A stretch of 41,711 nt of DNA from a virus. Positions 1-7,648 of this stretch are shown piece by piece (position 1 is the first letter of the stretch; every line of letters begins with the position of its first letter). The notes under the pieces are model-generated. The model saw only the letters and a list, made by a program, of their open reading frames with translations. It had not been told where the DNA came from and made no database searches. The position numbers and the translations under genes were made by a program. The stretch is from the IMG/VR virus record IMGVR_UViG_3300042886_001175, positions 1-41,711 of that record. One strand, 5' to 3'.

Positions 1-9
1 TCGGTTCTG

Positions 10-99
10 GGAGAGGTGGTCGAGTGGTCTATGGCACCTGATTCGAAATCAGACGTAGTGTAACAGCTACCGTGGGTTCAAATCCCACCCTCTCCGCCA
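10..99 (+). tRNA. tRNA-Ser (anticodon CGA)
   Basis: The acceptor arm GGAGAGG (10-16) pairs with CCTCTCC (89-95), followed by discriminator G96 and an encoded CCA (97-99). The anticodon loop is TTCGAAA inside the stem CTGA/TCAG, giving anticodon CGA, which reads UCG serine codons. A long variable arm (class II tRNA) and the T-stem GTGGG/CCCAC around TTCAAAT are visible. The gene is intact. An integrase gene starts about 120 bp downstream in the same direction, the usual arrangement for a phage integrated in the 3' end of a tRNA. Confidence 0.96.
60..99 (+). other. probable prophage attachment site (tRNA-Ser 3' end)
   Basis: The 3' half of the tRNA-Ser gene (variable arm, T arm, acceptor strand and CCA) is the likely core of the attachment site, because the integrase lies immediately downstream and phage genes fill the rest of the window. 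This is inference: the second copy of the core should lie beyond the right edge, and I see no repeat of this segment elsewhere in the window. Confidence 0.5.
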
Positions 100-121
100 T
101 CGTTAAAGAGCAATCCCCCAA

Positions 122-191
122 GTCACTCAAAATCAATTGATTGTGACGCTGATGAAGGGGCCGCGACAGGAATTCCAGAAAGAATTCCAGC
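122..191 (+). promoter_or_regulatory. repeat cluster between tRNA and integrase
   Basis: The segment holds a perfect 12-bp palindrome AATCAATTGATT (131-142) framed by GTCAC (122-126) and GTGAC (143-147), then two direct copies of GAATTCCAG (172-180 and 183-191, approximate ends). Such clusters beside an att site are commonly integrase arm sites or Xis/repressor sites. No clear -35/-10 promoter is visible. Confidence 0.4.
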
Positions 192-216
192 ACACTTGAC
201 ACGGCGACCGGGTCCG

Positions 217-1542
217 ATGACCCGAAAACGTAAACGCAGCAGTGTCGTGGAGATCGGAACCGGTCCCGCGAGAGTCAAGATCTACACCGTCAATCGCAAG
301 GACGGCTACTCGATGTTCTCCCTCTATTGGAAGGAAGGTGGCCAGAGAAAGGTTCGCCACCTCGCCTGCATGGAGGAAGCCCGCCTGATCGCCCAGCAAA
401 CCACAGTCAGATTGACGAACGGGTGGAGCGCCAGTGACGAGGTGACCAAACGTGAACTTGAGCTCCTTCGCCACTGCGAGCGGAAAGCCCAAGAATTTGG
501 CGTCAGCCTGACCGCTGCGATGGACGAGTGGGCCAGCGCCCGAAAAGCCGCCGGAGAAATCACTCTCTCCGATGCCGTCCGGTTCTACGCTGCGAATCGG
601 ATTGACCTGCTCGCCGTCCGAACCATCACCCAGACAGCCGACGAGTTCGTCGAATCCCGACGCGGCAGCGGGGTAAGCGACATTTATGTCCGGAACTGCA
701 AGGCTAGCCTGAAGCGGTTCACGGATCGCGTGAGTGGCAACATCACGGACGTGACAGTCGCCGACATCAATCGATTCCTCAAGGGGCTCAAAGGACTTGG
801 GCCTGTCAGCCGGAACGGGATCCGCCGCAATATCGTCACCATGTTCGGATTTGCCAAACGCAACGGCTACCTTCACCCCGACCGGAAGACCGCTGCGGAG
901 CAAAGCGAGTCGTTCAAGCAGGAAGAGACTGAGATTGAAATCTTCACTCCAGAGGAAATGGAACGGCTGCTTTTAGCGGCTCACGCCCGGATACTCCCCC
1001 TCATGGCCATCGGGGCGTTCGCAGGAATTCGGTCGGCTGAAATCCACCGCCTCGATTGGGAGGACATCAAGTGGGATCGCGGCCACATCGAGATCGCTGG
1101 CAAGAAAGCAAAGACAGCAGCGCGGCGGCTCGTCCCCCTCCCGGAAAACCTGAAAGCTTGGCTCGCCCCCTGGCGCGGCGAGACCGGGAAAATCATCTCC
1201 ATCACCGACTACGCCGGCGCTCTGAGCGATACTGCCGTAAAGGCCAAGATTCCCGGCGGATGGCGTCAGAATGCCCTCAGACACTCGTTCATCAGCTATC
1301 GGGTAGCGGAGACCGGCGACGTGGCTCGGACCTCTCTGGAGGCTGGCAACTCCCCGAAAATGATCTTCCGTCACTACCGGGAGATCGTGGATGCGGAAGC
1401 CGCAAAGGCGTGGTTTTCAATCCGGCCGCCTGACGGGTGGGTGCCTCCGGAACTCAAATGGTCAATCAAGCAGCGATTGGAGCGCTTGTCCTGTCGTCAG
1501 GACAGTCCATGCGTTGACACAGCCAACGATGCGCAACCATGA
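217..1542 (+). CDS. tyrosine-type phage integrase
   Basis: Site-specific recombinase expected to integrate and excise the prophage at the adjacent tRNA-Ser. The N-terminal part (to about residue 110) looks like an arm-binding region, residues about 120-235 like the SAM-like core-binding domain, and the rest is the catalytic domain: box I Arg272 (AGIRSAEIHRLDW), box II N352-A-L-R355, then GNSPKMIF and the nucleophile Tyr387 (RHYRE). The usual H of HxxR and of GHS are both Asn here. I chose ATG 217 rather than the in-frame TTG 196: that TTG belongs to a TTGACA hexamer lying 15 nt before ATG 217, the same arrangement as at many other starts in this window. The gene ends in an ATGA overlap with the next. 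Confidence 0.93.
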   Translation: MTRKRKRSSVVEIGTGPARVKIYTVNRKDGYSMFSLYWKEGGQRKVRHLACMEEARLIAQQTTVRLTNGWSASDEVTKRELELLRHCERKAQEFGVSLTAAMDEWASARKAAGEITLSDAVRFYAANRIDLLAVRTITQTADEFVESRRGSGVSDIYVRNCKASLKRFTDRVSGNITDVTVADINRFLKGLKGLGPVSRNGIRRNIVTMFGFAKRNGYLHPDRKTAAEQSESFKQEETEIEIFTPEEMERLLLAAHARILPLMAIGAFAGIRSAEIHRLDWEDIKWDRGHIEIAGKKAKTAARRLVPLPENLKAWLAPWRGETGKIISITDYAGALSDTAVKAKIPGGWRQNALRHSFISYRVAETGDVARTSLEAGNSPKMIFRHYREIVDAEAAKAWFSIRPPDGWVPPELKWSIKQRLERLSCRQDSPCVDTANDAQP

Positions 1543-1808
1543 AAGCCACAATCCTCAAACATCCCGCCCGGACCTCCAACACAAGCCAACCGCTCGAAGG
1601 AGGTGGAAGCTCGGGCTTCATTCAGCCAACCCTGATCAAGAAGAAGGAACTCGCGAAGCGCCTGTCGGTGAGCACTCGATCCATCGATACCTGGGTCGCC
1701 AAAAGAGTGATCCCCTACATCCAGATCACCCCGCGCTTCTACCTGTTTGAGTTCGAGGCCGTGCTAGTGGCCTTGAAAAAGAACTATCAGGTGGAGACCC
1801 GATCCTGA
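1539..1808 (+). CDS. small helix-turn-helix protein, excisionase/AlpA-like
   Basis: An 89-residue protein whose start codon overlaps the integrase stop (ATGA), so the two are translationally coupled. Residues about 33-75 (KKELAKRLSVSTRSIDTWVA followed by IPYIQI and FYLFEFEAV) match the pattern of MerR/AlpA-type DNA-binding domains: recognise DNA with a winged helix, here typically an excisionase or regulator of the integrase. The N-terminal 30 residues are low complexity. Position directly behind the integrase and before a terminator supports a role in excision control. It could instead be a transcription regulator of lysogeny; no target site is identified. Confidence 0.75.
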   Translation: MKATILKHPARTSNTSQPLEGGGSSGFIQPTLIKKKELAKRLSVSTRSIDTWVAKRVIPYIQITPRFYLFEFEAVLVALKKNYQVETRS

Positions 1809-1818
1809 TTCCTGAATA

Positions 1819-1857
1819 CAAAAAACCCCGGACGGTGCGAACCATCCGGGGTTTTTC
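1819..1857 (+). terminator. rho-independent terminator after the integrase operon
   Basis: The arms AAAACCCCGGACGGT and ACCATCCGGGGTTTT form a long stem with one internal C/A mismatch and the loop GCGA, followed by T residues. The A-rich left arm lets it work on both strands. It lies 10 bp after the stop codon of the small HTH gene. Confidence 0.92.
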
Positions 1858-2031
1858 ATGAACTAATCTTGCCCAAGCGGTCTGGATATCTACATCAGCG
1901 GCTCACGAATTTGACCCTCAAAACCTGCAACGGCGTCAGCCACACAGCTGTTTCGTCGCGTTTTTCTTCTCTGCTTACTGCTCACTCGTTACTTTTCACC
2001 TCTTCCGCCCCCTTTCCCCCGCAACCCCCTT

Positions 2032-2075
2032 TTCCCCGCCCTCCGGTCCGGTCCAATGGCTCTTTCAGGGGCCTC
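2032..2075 (+). repeat. 44-bp direct repeat, left copy
   Basis: Begins TTCCCCGCCCTCCGGTCCGG and ends CTCTTTCAGGGGCCTC. It matches 6781-6824 in 41 of 44 positions by hand alignment. The two copies bracket the large exported protein and suggest that the segment between them was inserted or duplicated into the prophage. Confidence 0.85.
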
Positions 2076-2148
2076 CCGCAGAAAGCAAACTCCTAGCAGC
2101 CAAATTCCTATCAGCCAGGTATTTTGTCGTATTTGAGGCCTTATAGCT

Positions 2149-2269
2149 GGCGGCGAATCAAGGGGATGCACAAGGCAACGGCAGCTTCCGCGATCCCGCT
2201 GATCTGATCGCCACCGCCACGGTGGATGAACTCTTCCCGATCTTGAGGGCGAATGACGCAAACGGCTGA
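2149..2269 (+). pseudogene. possible 3' remnant of an unidentified gene
   Basis: The frame ending TGA at 2269 reads through about 40 codons without a stop and has protein-like composition, including segments GNGSFRDPADLIA and VDELFPILRANDANG before the stop. No start codon or upstream continuation is seen; an in-frame TAG lies just upstream. I do not recognise the family. It may be the tail of a gene lost when the adjacent cargo was inserted, or chance. Confidence 0.25.
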
Positions 2270-2395
2270 GTCGCCCTGCGCTATCGAGCGGCGTCACAAG
2301 ACACCCATCGGCGCTTGGAACCCCGGATTGGGACGCATGTAACGCATGCGCATCCGGTTCTCGTATCCACTTGATAGACCACACGCCGAAAGCTG

Positions 2396-2416
2396 TTGCC
2401 AAATAATTCTTGGCAA
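2396..2416 (+). promoter_or_regulatory. 7-bp inverted repeat before the large exported protein
   Basis: TTGCCAA (2396-2402) and TTGGCAA (2410-2416) form a perfect inverted repeat with a 7-nt AT-rich spacer, 22 bp before the chosen start codon at 2439. It resembles an operator half-site pair; which protein binds is unknown. Confidence 0.4.
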
Positions 2417-2438
2417 AGCACTACCGGCACATAGGGTC

Positions 2439-5400
2439 ATGAGCATGGAATTCATCACCATGACCATCCCTGACGGTAGCAGGCTTGTCCCGAGCATCTG
2501 GCTCCGCAGAATCAGCGGGCTGGGCATTCGATGCATACTGGGAACGATAGCCATGCTATGCGCCACGCTCGCGGAAGCGGTGACTCTGGAACCTGAATCC
2601 ATCGGCGGCCTGCCCGGTTACAATAGCAGCCGGGTGCTGGGGATCTCTCCTGACGGCTCGGCGGTCATTTGCTACGCATTCAACAACGGCTTGAGTTTCA
2701 GAATCAATAACCAGTCGTCTGGCATGTACGGCACGGATGTAGTGTCACTGGAGGGAGATTTATTTCGTTGGACACCAGAAACCGGCCCCCAGCCCATGAA
2801 TTGCCCGCATCGGACGGGGAAATATCACTTCAGGTTGTCAGGCGTATCGGATGGAGGGGGAGTGGTGATCGGATACTACGACGATGGGACCGGGCACGAT
2901 CATGGGTTCCGGTGGTCGGAGCTGACGGGGTGGCAGGAGTTCCTGCAGCCCAACGGGCTGCCTGTGTTACCAAAGGCTGTTTCACGGGATGGAGCGTTCG
3001 TTTTCGGACAAATGGTTACTGCGGTAACAGCTGATGGTCACTACGAATTCGAGGCATTCAGATGGACCCCTGCTGGAGGCTTTGAGAGGATCGGAAACCC
3101 TGGTTTATCACCCAGAGAAGGGCAATGGATGGTGACGACACCGGACGGCTCCGCAATGGCCATGTCTTCCGGAAATGGGCCGTTTCTCTGGAAACCAGCC
3201 GGAGGTTTTCAAAGTCTGGGCAGCGTGCCTAACTTCTCTCACTATGAACCAAGACACATCTCGGTGGACGGAATGACGATCGCAGGTTATGTATCCCATT
3301 TGGGATCCATGCCCACAAAACACGCAGCATGGGTGTGGCGGGCAGGGATTGGAATGGAAATCGTGCCATTGCTTCCCAATTCATCGTTAGGCGTCATCCC
3401 AACGAGTGTGGGGATGGCCCCGGATGGATCTAGCATTTCCGGCATAGGGGTTGAAGTAGTCGAATCTTCAGCGCTCCAACACTACTTCCGGTGGACCCCC
3501 GCCGGTGGGACTCAAAATATTCCAGGCGCCATCGCTGGTTCGTCCTGGTTCTCCGAAGATGGTTCGACAGGGTTGAAACAGATAGCACCAGCAGTGCCTG
3601 ATCCTATTTTCAATTACGAATCAGGCTACCAATATGCGCTGCTTCGGGTGGGTGAGCCCGAGCAGCTACTGCAATTTCCAGTTCTTCTCGAACCGACGAG
3701 GGACTTTTGGGCGAGCATCTCAGCCGATGGTGCCGCCGTGGCCGGCAGTGCTTTTATTCTCGACACTGTCGATGATCCTTATTCTGCGAATAACTACACA
3801 ACGCTGTATGAAAACGCTTACCGCTGGCTCTCTGTATCGGGATTTGTAGTCAAAGACACGAGCCGCACTGGCACGCCAGCTGGTGGCATTCCCGGCGTGA
3901 CCGTGCGGTTAGTCGTGGGATCCGAGGTGTTTTCCACGAAAACAACGGATCATCTGGGAAGGGTGAACTTTGCCCAGGCGGAGGTGGATTTAGACAGGGT
4001 TTACAATGTGGAGTTGGAGCTCAATGGCGTGGTGAGGACCTACCAAAACATCCGGCCTTCCACGCTCATCAGTGGCGAGGGATCCCTCGTCTTGCCACTG
4101 AATTTGCGCCGACTCTTCGCTGCGGAGCTGACGAAGTTGGAGACCACTGGCACTCTGGTTCTGCCCTATAACACGACTTCGGCGAGATCCTTGCTCCAAG
4201 AATGGAATTCACCCCTGGCCACGCCGGGGGAAACACTTGCGCTGCGGGACAAATCCTTGGCCCGACTGCTGACGGCGGCAGAGGGCATGAATATCCTCTA
4301 CGGTTCTGCGGAGGCCTTGTCGCTGGATTCGGGAAAACTGATCGCCAATACATTGGTCGGGCTCCTTTCAGTTCAAAAAGCGATGAGCGAGTTGAACCAA
4401 CAGATCAACGGTGAACTCGCGGCTTTGGCAGCAGGCGGAGAGCTGCTGGAGCAGGCGGCGGCGACAGCAGGAGCTTATGTCGCTGCAGGGGGTAAGATCG
4501 CGGTGGACCGCCTGCGCTTGAGCTTTGTCGAATCCACTAAAAAGACCCTACCACCGTGGGGCACTGCGCTGGTGGATGTCGCCACGGGAACCGTGCTCGG
4601 AGGATTTTTCGACGCGATTGCAGAAGGGAAATGGAACCGGGCTGCCGGCAATGCCGGAGGACGCAAAGCGCTGCTAGAGGGGCTGGCGGAAAATCTGGGT
4701 GAGCAACTCGGAGGCCCGGTCTTCGCTTCCGCCTATGTCTCAGCGACGGATGATGATCTGGCCACCGCCGTGACACTGGCCCACTCCCTTGATTCCAGCG
4801 TCACTCCGGTCGCAGGATTTATCGCCTCAACCACACGCGCTAATGAAGCTCATGAGAGAAACTTATTAGCCCTGGACGCATCCGTGCTGCTTGCGGATAC
4901 GACCAAAAAATTCGGATATGTCGCAGACCTTGCATCCGTCGTTGGAAAAGCCCCGGGTGCTCAGCTCGCAGAAATGTTCTCTGTCACGATCAAGGGAATG
5001 AACGTCGCGATTACGGCGGGAACGGCCGCCAAAGACCTCTCGTTGCTCTACCAGACGGGTTTCAACGATGTGCCCGCGGTGGTGGATTTGGCATTTCACC
5101 CGCCAGCCGCGCAGCCCTCTCCTCTGGCATCTCCCACGCAAGCAGCTCCGTCGATATCCGGGGCACCGATATTTGCCGCCAAACTTGCTGGAAACTCATC
5201 ATCGGCCTTCGCCCCGCCGACCGCTTACAGCCAGCTTCTCAGCGGCTTGCGGGGCGCGCTCGTCTCAGCCGATCATGCGATGATTTTATCCGCGGCTACG
5301 AGCCTGATCGATGAAGATGAAGGGTTTCAAGACTCGATGGAGGCCGCCGTGATGAAAATCCGTGCCTTAGCACGTGCGGCCAACCCGCCGCGTCCGGTTT

Positions 5401-6698
5401 TGGATTCCGCCTTCGCCAGTCTGGCGAAGGCTTCGGATGAGGTCCATTTCGCCCAGACCCTATTGTATGCTTCCGTCGCAGGAGTGCTGGTTCCTCAGAT
5501 TGCCGATCCCGACATGACCCTCACCATGGTGATTTCCAAAGTCGATGCGCTCGCCCAGGCCCTTGCCGATTTTGATGCCGCTCTCGCCGCCGCAGGGATC
5601 GAGTCCAGTGATGTGACATCGCCTGCGTTGGTTATGGTTTCCGAGATCGGCCTTCAAAATGCCCCTCTTGCGCAGCTGACCTCGCCGGGACCGATCACCA
5701 TCGTGGGCAAACTGGTGAATATCGGATCGGTTGCAGCCGGAAACGTGACGGTTGAGTTGATACCCGGAGCCTCTTCCGGGCCAATTCCCGCCTGCCAGTT
5801 GACTTCTACGGCGTCGCAGAGTCTGGGAACCATGGCCGCCGGCGAAGTGCGCACTGTGAGTTGGAACGCGGTAGCCACAGATGTATCCGCCTCCGGCTTT
5901 GGTTCAAGTGCGACCTACCGCGTGAATGTCTCCACCTCCAACGGTGAAGGCGAAGGCGCGGCTGGGGCCTTCGATGTCGTCGTATCGGCACCGTCCTTCG
6001 GTCAATGGATCGCAGGTCATCCCGCAGCCGATGCGGCGTCCGAATTCGACGATGATGCGGATGGCGACGGTGTCCTTAACGGACTGGAGCGCTACCTGGG
6101 ACGCGATCCCGTGATCCCGGATGAGCAGGGCTTTGCATTCCTCCCGGGCACCGGGGCGCGTCCATTTTCCCACCCCCGTTCATCCATGGCCGGTTCCGAC
6201 GCGGATGCCAGCTATCAGTGGTCGGCAGATCTTCGCTCATGGCATGATTCCGGAGTGGAGGCAGGTGGCCTCCGAGTTAGTCTTACTCCTAGGGTCGTGG
6301 CTGGAAGTGGCGATGACCTAAAGACGGTCGTCGTCACCCCGGATGTGGTCGGCAACTCCAATTCGCTGTTCTATCGACTGAAGCTGCGGCTCAAGCCGCC
6401 GCTGGAGCCAGAGCCCGTGCCAGTGCAGACCCAGATCATTTCCGACCCTCAAGGAGCTTCGCTGAACAAAGGTGATTCCGTGACATTCACCGTGGTTGCC
6501 ACCGGTTCGCTCCCCCTTCTATATCAATGGCGGAAAAATGGCGCGTTGATTCAGGACGCCAACGGGCCCAGCCTCACTCTGAAACATCTAACCCGTGCCG
6601 ACAACGGAACCTACGATGTGCGGGTGGTTGGCGCGGGTGGCAGCGTAATTAGTTCCGGTGCTGCCCTCTCGGTGGGAGGTGGCGTGGTTAGCTTCTAA
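2439..6698 (+). CDS. very large exported protein: HAF repeats, regulatory-like domain, CARDB-like and Ig-like domains
   Basis: About 1,419 residues. A basic, hydrophobic segment (about residues 21-47, ending ATLAEA) is a signal peptide. Residues about 55-470 carry repeats of the HAF type (SPDGSAVI, FRWTPAGGF, SADGAAVAG), likely a beta-propeller. Then follow a carboxypeptidase-regulatory-like beta domain (about 477-545), a long Ala-rich helical region, a CARDB-like beta domain (about 1065-1185), an acidic DDDADGDGVLNGLE calcium-binding-type segment near 1204 and a C-terminal Ig-like domain (about 1330-1417, with YQWRKNG). These are features of secreted verrucomicrobial surface proteins, not of virions. 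An upstream in-frame ATG at 2346 would put the signal peptide 50 residues inside; ATGs at 2439, 2445 and 2460 are better. It lies between direct repeats, opposite in strand to the late genes, so it is probably lysogenic cargo. Function unknown; adhesion or substrate binding is plausible. Confidence 0.8.
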   Translation: MSMEFITMTIPDGSRLVPSIWLRRISGLGIRCILGTIAMLCATLAEAVTLEPESIGGLPGYNSSRVLGISPDGSAVICYAFNNGLSFRINNQSSGMYGTDVVSLEGDLFRWTPETGPQPMNCPHRTGKYHFRLSGVSDGGGVVIGYYDDGTGHDHGFRWSELTGWQEFLQPNGLPVLPKAVSRDGAFVFGQMVTAVTADGHYEFEAFRWTPAGGFERIGNPGLSPREGQWMVTTPDGSAMAMSSGNGPFLWKPAGGFQSLGSVPNFSHYEPRHISVDGMTIAGYVSHLGSMPTKHAAWVWRAGIGMEIVPLLPNSSLGVIPTSVGMAPDGSSISGIGVEVVESSALQHYFRWTPAGGTQNIPGAIAGSSWFSEDGSTGLKQIAPAVPDPIFNYESGYQYALLRVGEPEQLLQFPVLLEPTRDFWASISADGAAVAGSAFILDTVDDPYSANNYTTLYENAYRWLSVSGFVVKDTSRTGTPAGGIPGVTVRLVVGSEVFSTKTTDHLGRVNFAQAEVDLDRVYNVELELNGVVRTYQNIRPSTLISGEGSLVLPLNLRRLFAAELTKLETTGTLVLPYNTTSARSLLQEWNSPLATPGETLALRDKSLARLLTAAEGMNILYGSAEALSLDSGKLIANTLVGLLSVQKAMSELNQQINGELAALAAGGELLEQAAATAGAYVAAGGKIAVDRLRLSFVESTKKTLPPWGTALVDVATGTVLGGFFDAIAEGKWNRAAGNAGGRKALLEGLAENLGEQLGGPVFASAYVSATDDDLATAVTLAHSLDSSVTPVAGFIASTTRANEAHERNLLALDASVLLADTTKKFGYVADLASVVGKAPGAQLAEMFSVTIKGMNVAITAGTAAKDLSLLYQTGFNDVPAVVDLAFHPPAAQPSPLASPTQAAPSISGAPIFAAKLAGNSSSAFAPPTAYSQLLSGLRGALVSADHAMILSAATSLIDEDEGFQDSMEAAVMKIRALARAANPPRPVLDSAFASLAKASDEVHFAQTLLYASVAGVLVPQIADPDMTLTMVISKVDALAQALADFDAALAAAGIESSDVTSPALVMVSEIGLQNAPLAQLTSPGPITIVGKLVNIGSVAAGNVTVELIPGASSGPIPACQLTSTASQSLGTMAAGEVRTVSWNAVATDVSASGFGSSATYRVNVSTSNGEGEGAAGAFDVVVSAPSFGQWIAGHPAADAASEFDDDADGDGVLNGLERYLGRDPVIPDEQGFAFLPGTGARPFSHPRSSMAGSDADASYQWSADLRSWHDSGVEAGGLRVSLTPRVVAGSGDDLKTVVVTPDVVGNSNSLFYRLKLRLKPPLEPEPVPVQTQIISDPQGASLNKGDSVTFTVVATGSLPLLYQWRKNGALIQDANGPSLTLKHLTRADNGTYDVRVVGAGGSVISSGAALSVGGGVVSF

Positions 6699-6780
6699 GA
6701 TGCGCCTCTTGCGTTTCTATCAGAAACAACCGGACTTGGTCAACATTAGCGGCGATTACCGTCAAATTCCCACCTCCTTA

Positions 6781-6824
6781 TTCCCCGCCCTCCGGTCCGC
6801 CCCAATGGCTCTTTCAGAGGCCTC
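6781..6824 (+). repeat. 44-bp direct repeat, right copy
   Basis: Second copy of the repeat at 2032-2075 with three mismatches. It sits between the stop codon of the large exported protein and the stop of the convergent holin-like gene, 32 bp away. GAGGCCTC inside it is a perfect 8-bp palindrome. Confidence 0.85.
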
Positions 6825-6855
6825 TTGTGAATCTCCCGCAATGGCACCGTGCCGG

Positions 6856-7047
6856 TCAGGCCTTGAAGCTTTGGTTGGGCTGGCCGTCGTCTAGCAAGTC
6901 GCCGATGCGATTCACAGCGTCCTTGAGGATCGAGGCGGCGGCGAATACGAGCACACCGATCTTGGGATCGACGAATGGAATCGATCCAAGAGCGGTAACG
7001 AACCCGGCGACCTTCCCGGCGAAGCTGAGGTATTTGAGTGCTTTCAT
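6856..7047 (-). CDS. small holin-like membrane protein
   Basis: 63 residues starting at ATG 7047. Two hydrophobic stretches (about residues 8-24 and 28-42) precede the charged C-terminus LLDDGQPNQSFKA. The C-terminal 12-residue motif is nearly identical (10 of 12) to LFDDGKPNQSFK inside the larger protein encoded at 36446-36823, so the two are paralogs. Size, topology and position as the last gene of the late operon fit a holin or antiholin. Further upstream in-frame starts exist (to 7155) but would overlap the next gene and add an unlikely Arg-rich leader. Confidence 0.7.
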   Translation of the reverse strand: MKALKYLSFAGKVAGFVTALGSIPFVDPKIGVLVFAAASILKDAVNRIGDLLDDGQPNQSFKA

Positions 7048-7064
7048 GGTGAACCGGGGTGATG

Positions 7065-7259
7065 TCACCTCCCCCGCATTTTCTTCACCATGCTGACGAG
7101 CGACATGATGCCCACGAGCAGGCCGACGCCGAGTGAGGCCACTCGCAGGTGCCATTCGAGCTGCTCTTGATAGGACGTGATGACTCCGACCATCGGCGAG
7201 GCGATGCCGACGAAGGCTTTCATGACAAAGTCGAGGTCGATGTTGATCGGTGCGCGCAT
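7065..7259 (-). CDS. small membrane protein, holin candidate
   Basis: 64 residues with hydrophobic segments at about 12-28 (FVMKAFVGIASPMVGVIT) and 40-57 (VASLGVGLLVGIMSLVSMV) and a basic C-terminus KKMRGR, a class II holin-like layout. It would form lesions in the inner membrane to release the endolysin. It lies in the late operon 17 bp before the other holin-like gene and follows a structural gene. Assignment is by topology only; a tail-associated membrane protein is an alternative. Confidence 0.65.
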   Translation of the reverse strand: MRAPINIDLDFVMKAFVGIASPMVGVITSYQEQLEWHLRVASLGVGLLVGIMSLVSMVKKMRGR

Positions 7260-7290
7260 GGTTGGGAGCTAGATAGGTTGAGATCGGCTG

Positions 7291-7644
7291 TTACGGCTCG
7301 GCTTCGATTTCAGGCTCGGGCGGCGTTACGTGGACAAAAACTGCGCCATCAAACTCGATGTCAGAGCGGCCTTGCTCGGTCGGTGCGCGGTGCGGGAACT
7401 GCGGCAGATTGAGAGCGTCGAGTGATGAGTTGACTGCACCTGCCAGAGCGGAGTTGGCTTGGAAGGTGGCGAGCGTGGCAGGCACGTCGGCGTTCAACAC
7501 GGCGAGCAGACGGTCGGTTGGGAATGACCAGAACCGCTCGTTGGTGGTGGCGAGCACGCTGGCAAGGTGGTGCGTAGCTTCGGCGACTTGCAGGATCAGT
7601 GCGTCTTTGACGTCGAGGTCGGTGGTTTGGCGGATGAGTTGCAT
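7291..7644 (-). CDS. hypothetical phage protein downstream of the tail fibre
   Basis: 117 residues, no signal peptide or membrane segment. The N-terminal half is helical (LDVKDALILQVAEATHHLASVL), and residues about 30-95 have several hydrophobic helices; the C-terminus is acidic and Pro-rich (VTPPEPEIEAEP). It starts 4 bp after the stop of the tail-fibre gene, so it is surely co-expressed. The position suggests a fibre assembly chaperone or a tail accessory protein, but no family is recognised. Confidence 0.65.
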   Translation of the reverse strand: MQLIRQTTDLDVKDALILQVAEATHHLASVLATTNERFWSFPTDRLLAVLNADVPATLATFQANSALAGAVNSSLDALNLPQFPHRAPTEQGRSDIEFDGAVFVHVTPPEPEIEAEP

Positions 7645-7648
7645 GGGA

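Larger units (their letters stand above)
1858..2395. other. non-coding stretch with repeat and gene remnant
   Basis: No convincing complete gene is present between the integrase terminator and the large exported protein. The stretch contains pyrimidine-rich DNA (about 1960-2045), the first copy of a 44-bp repeat (2032-2075) and a possible 3' gene remnant (2149-2269). Longer reading frames here lack recognisable protein features. Confidence 0.6.

Noticed and set aside
133-903. 256-codon minus-strand reading frame opposite the integrase
   Set aside because: Shadow of the integrase gene; low-complexity composition and no protein features.
6713-6727. GTTTCT/AGAAAC hairpin after the large exported protein
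   Set aside because: Only a 6-bp stem without a following T run; too weak to call a terminator.
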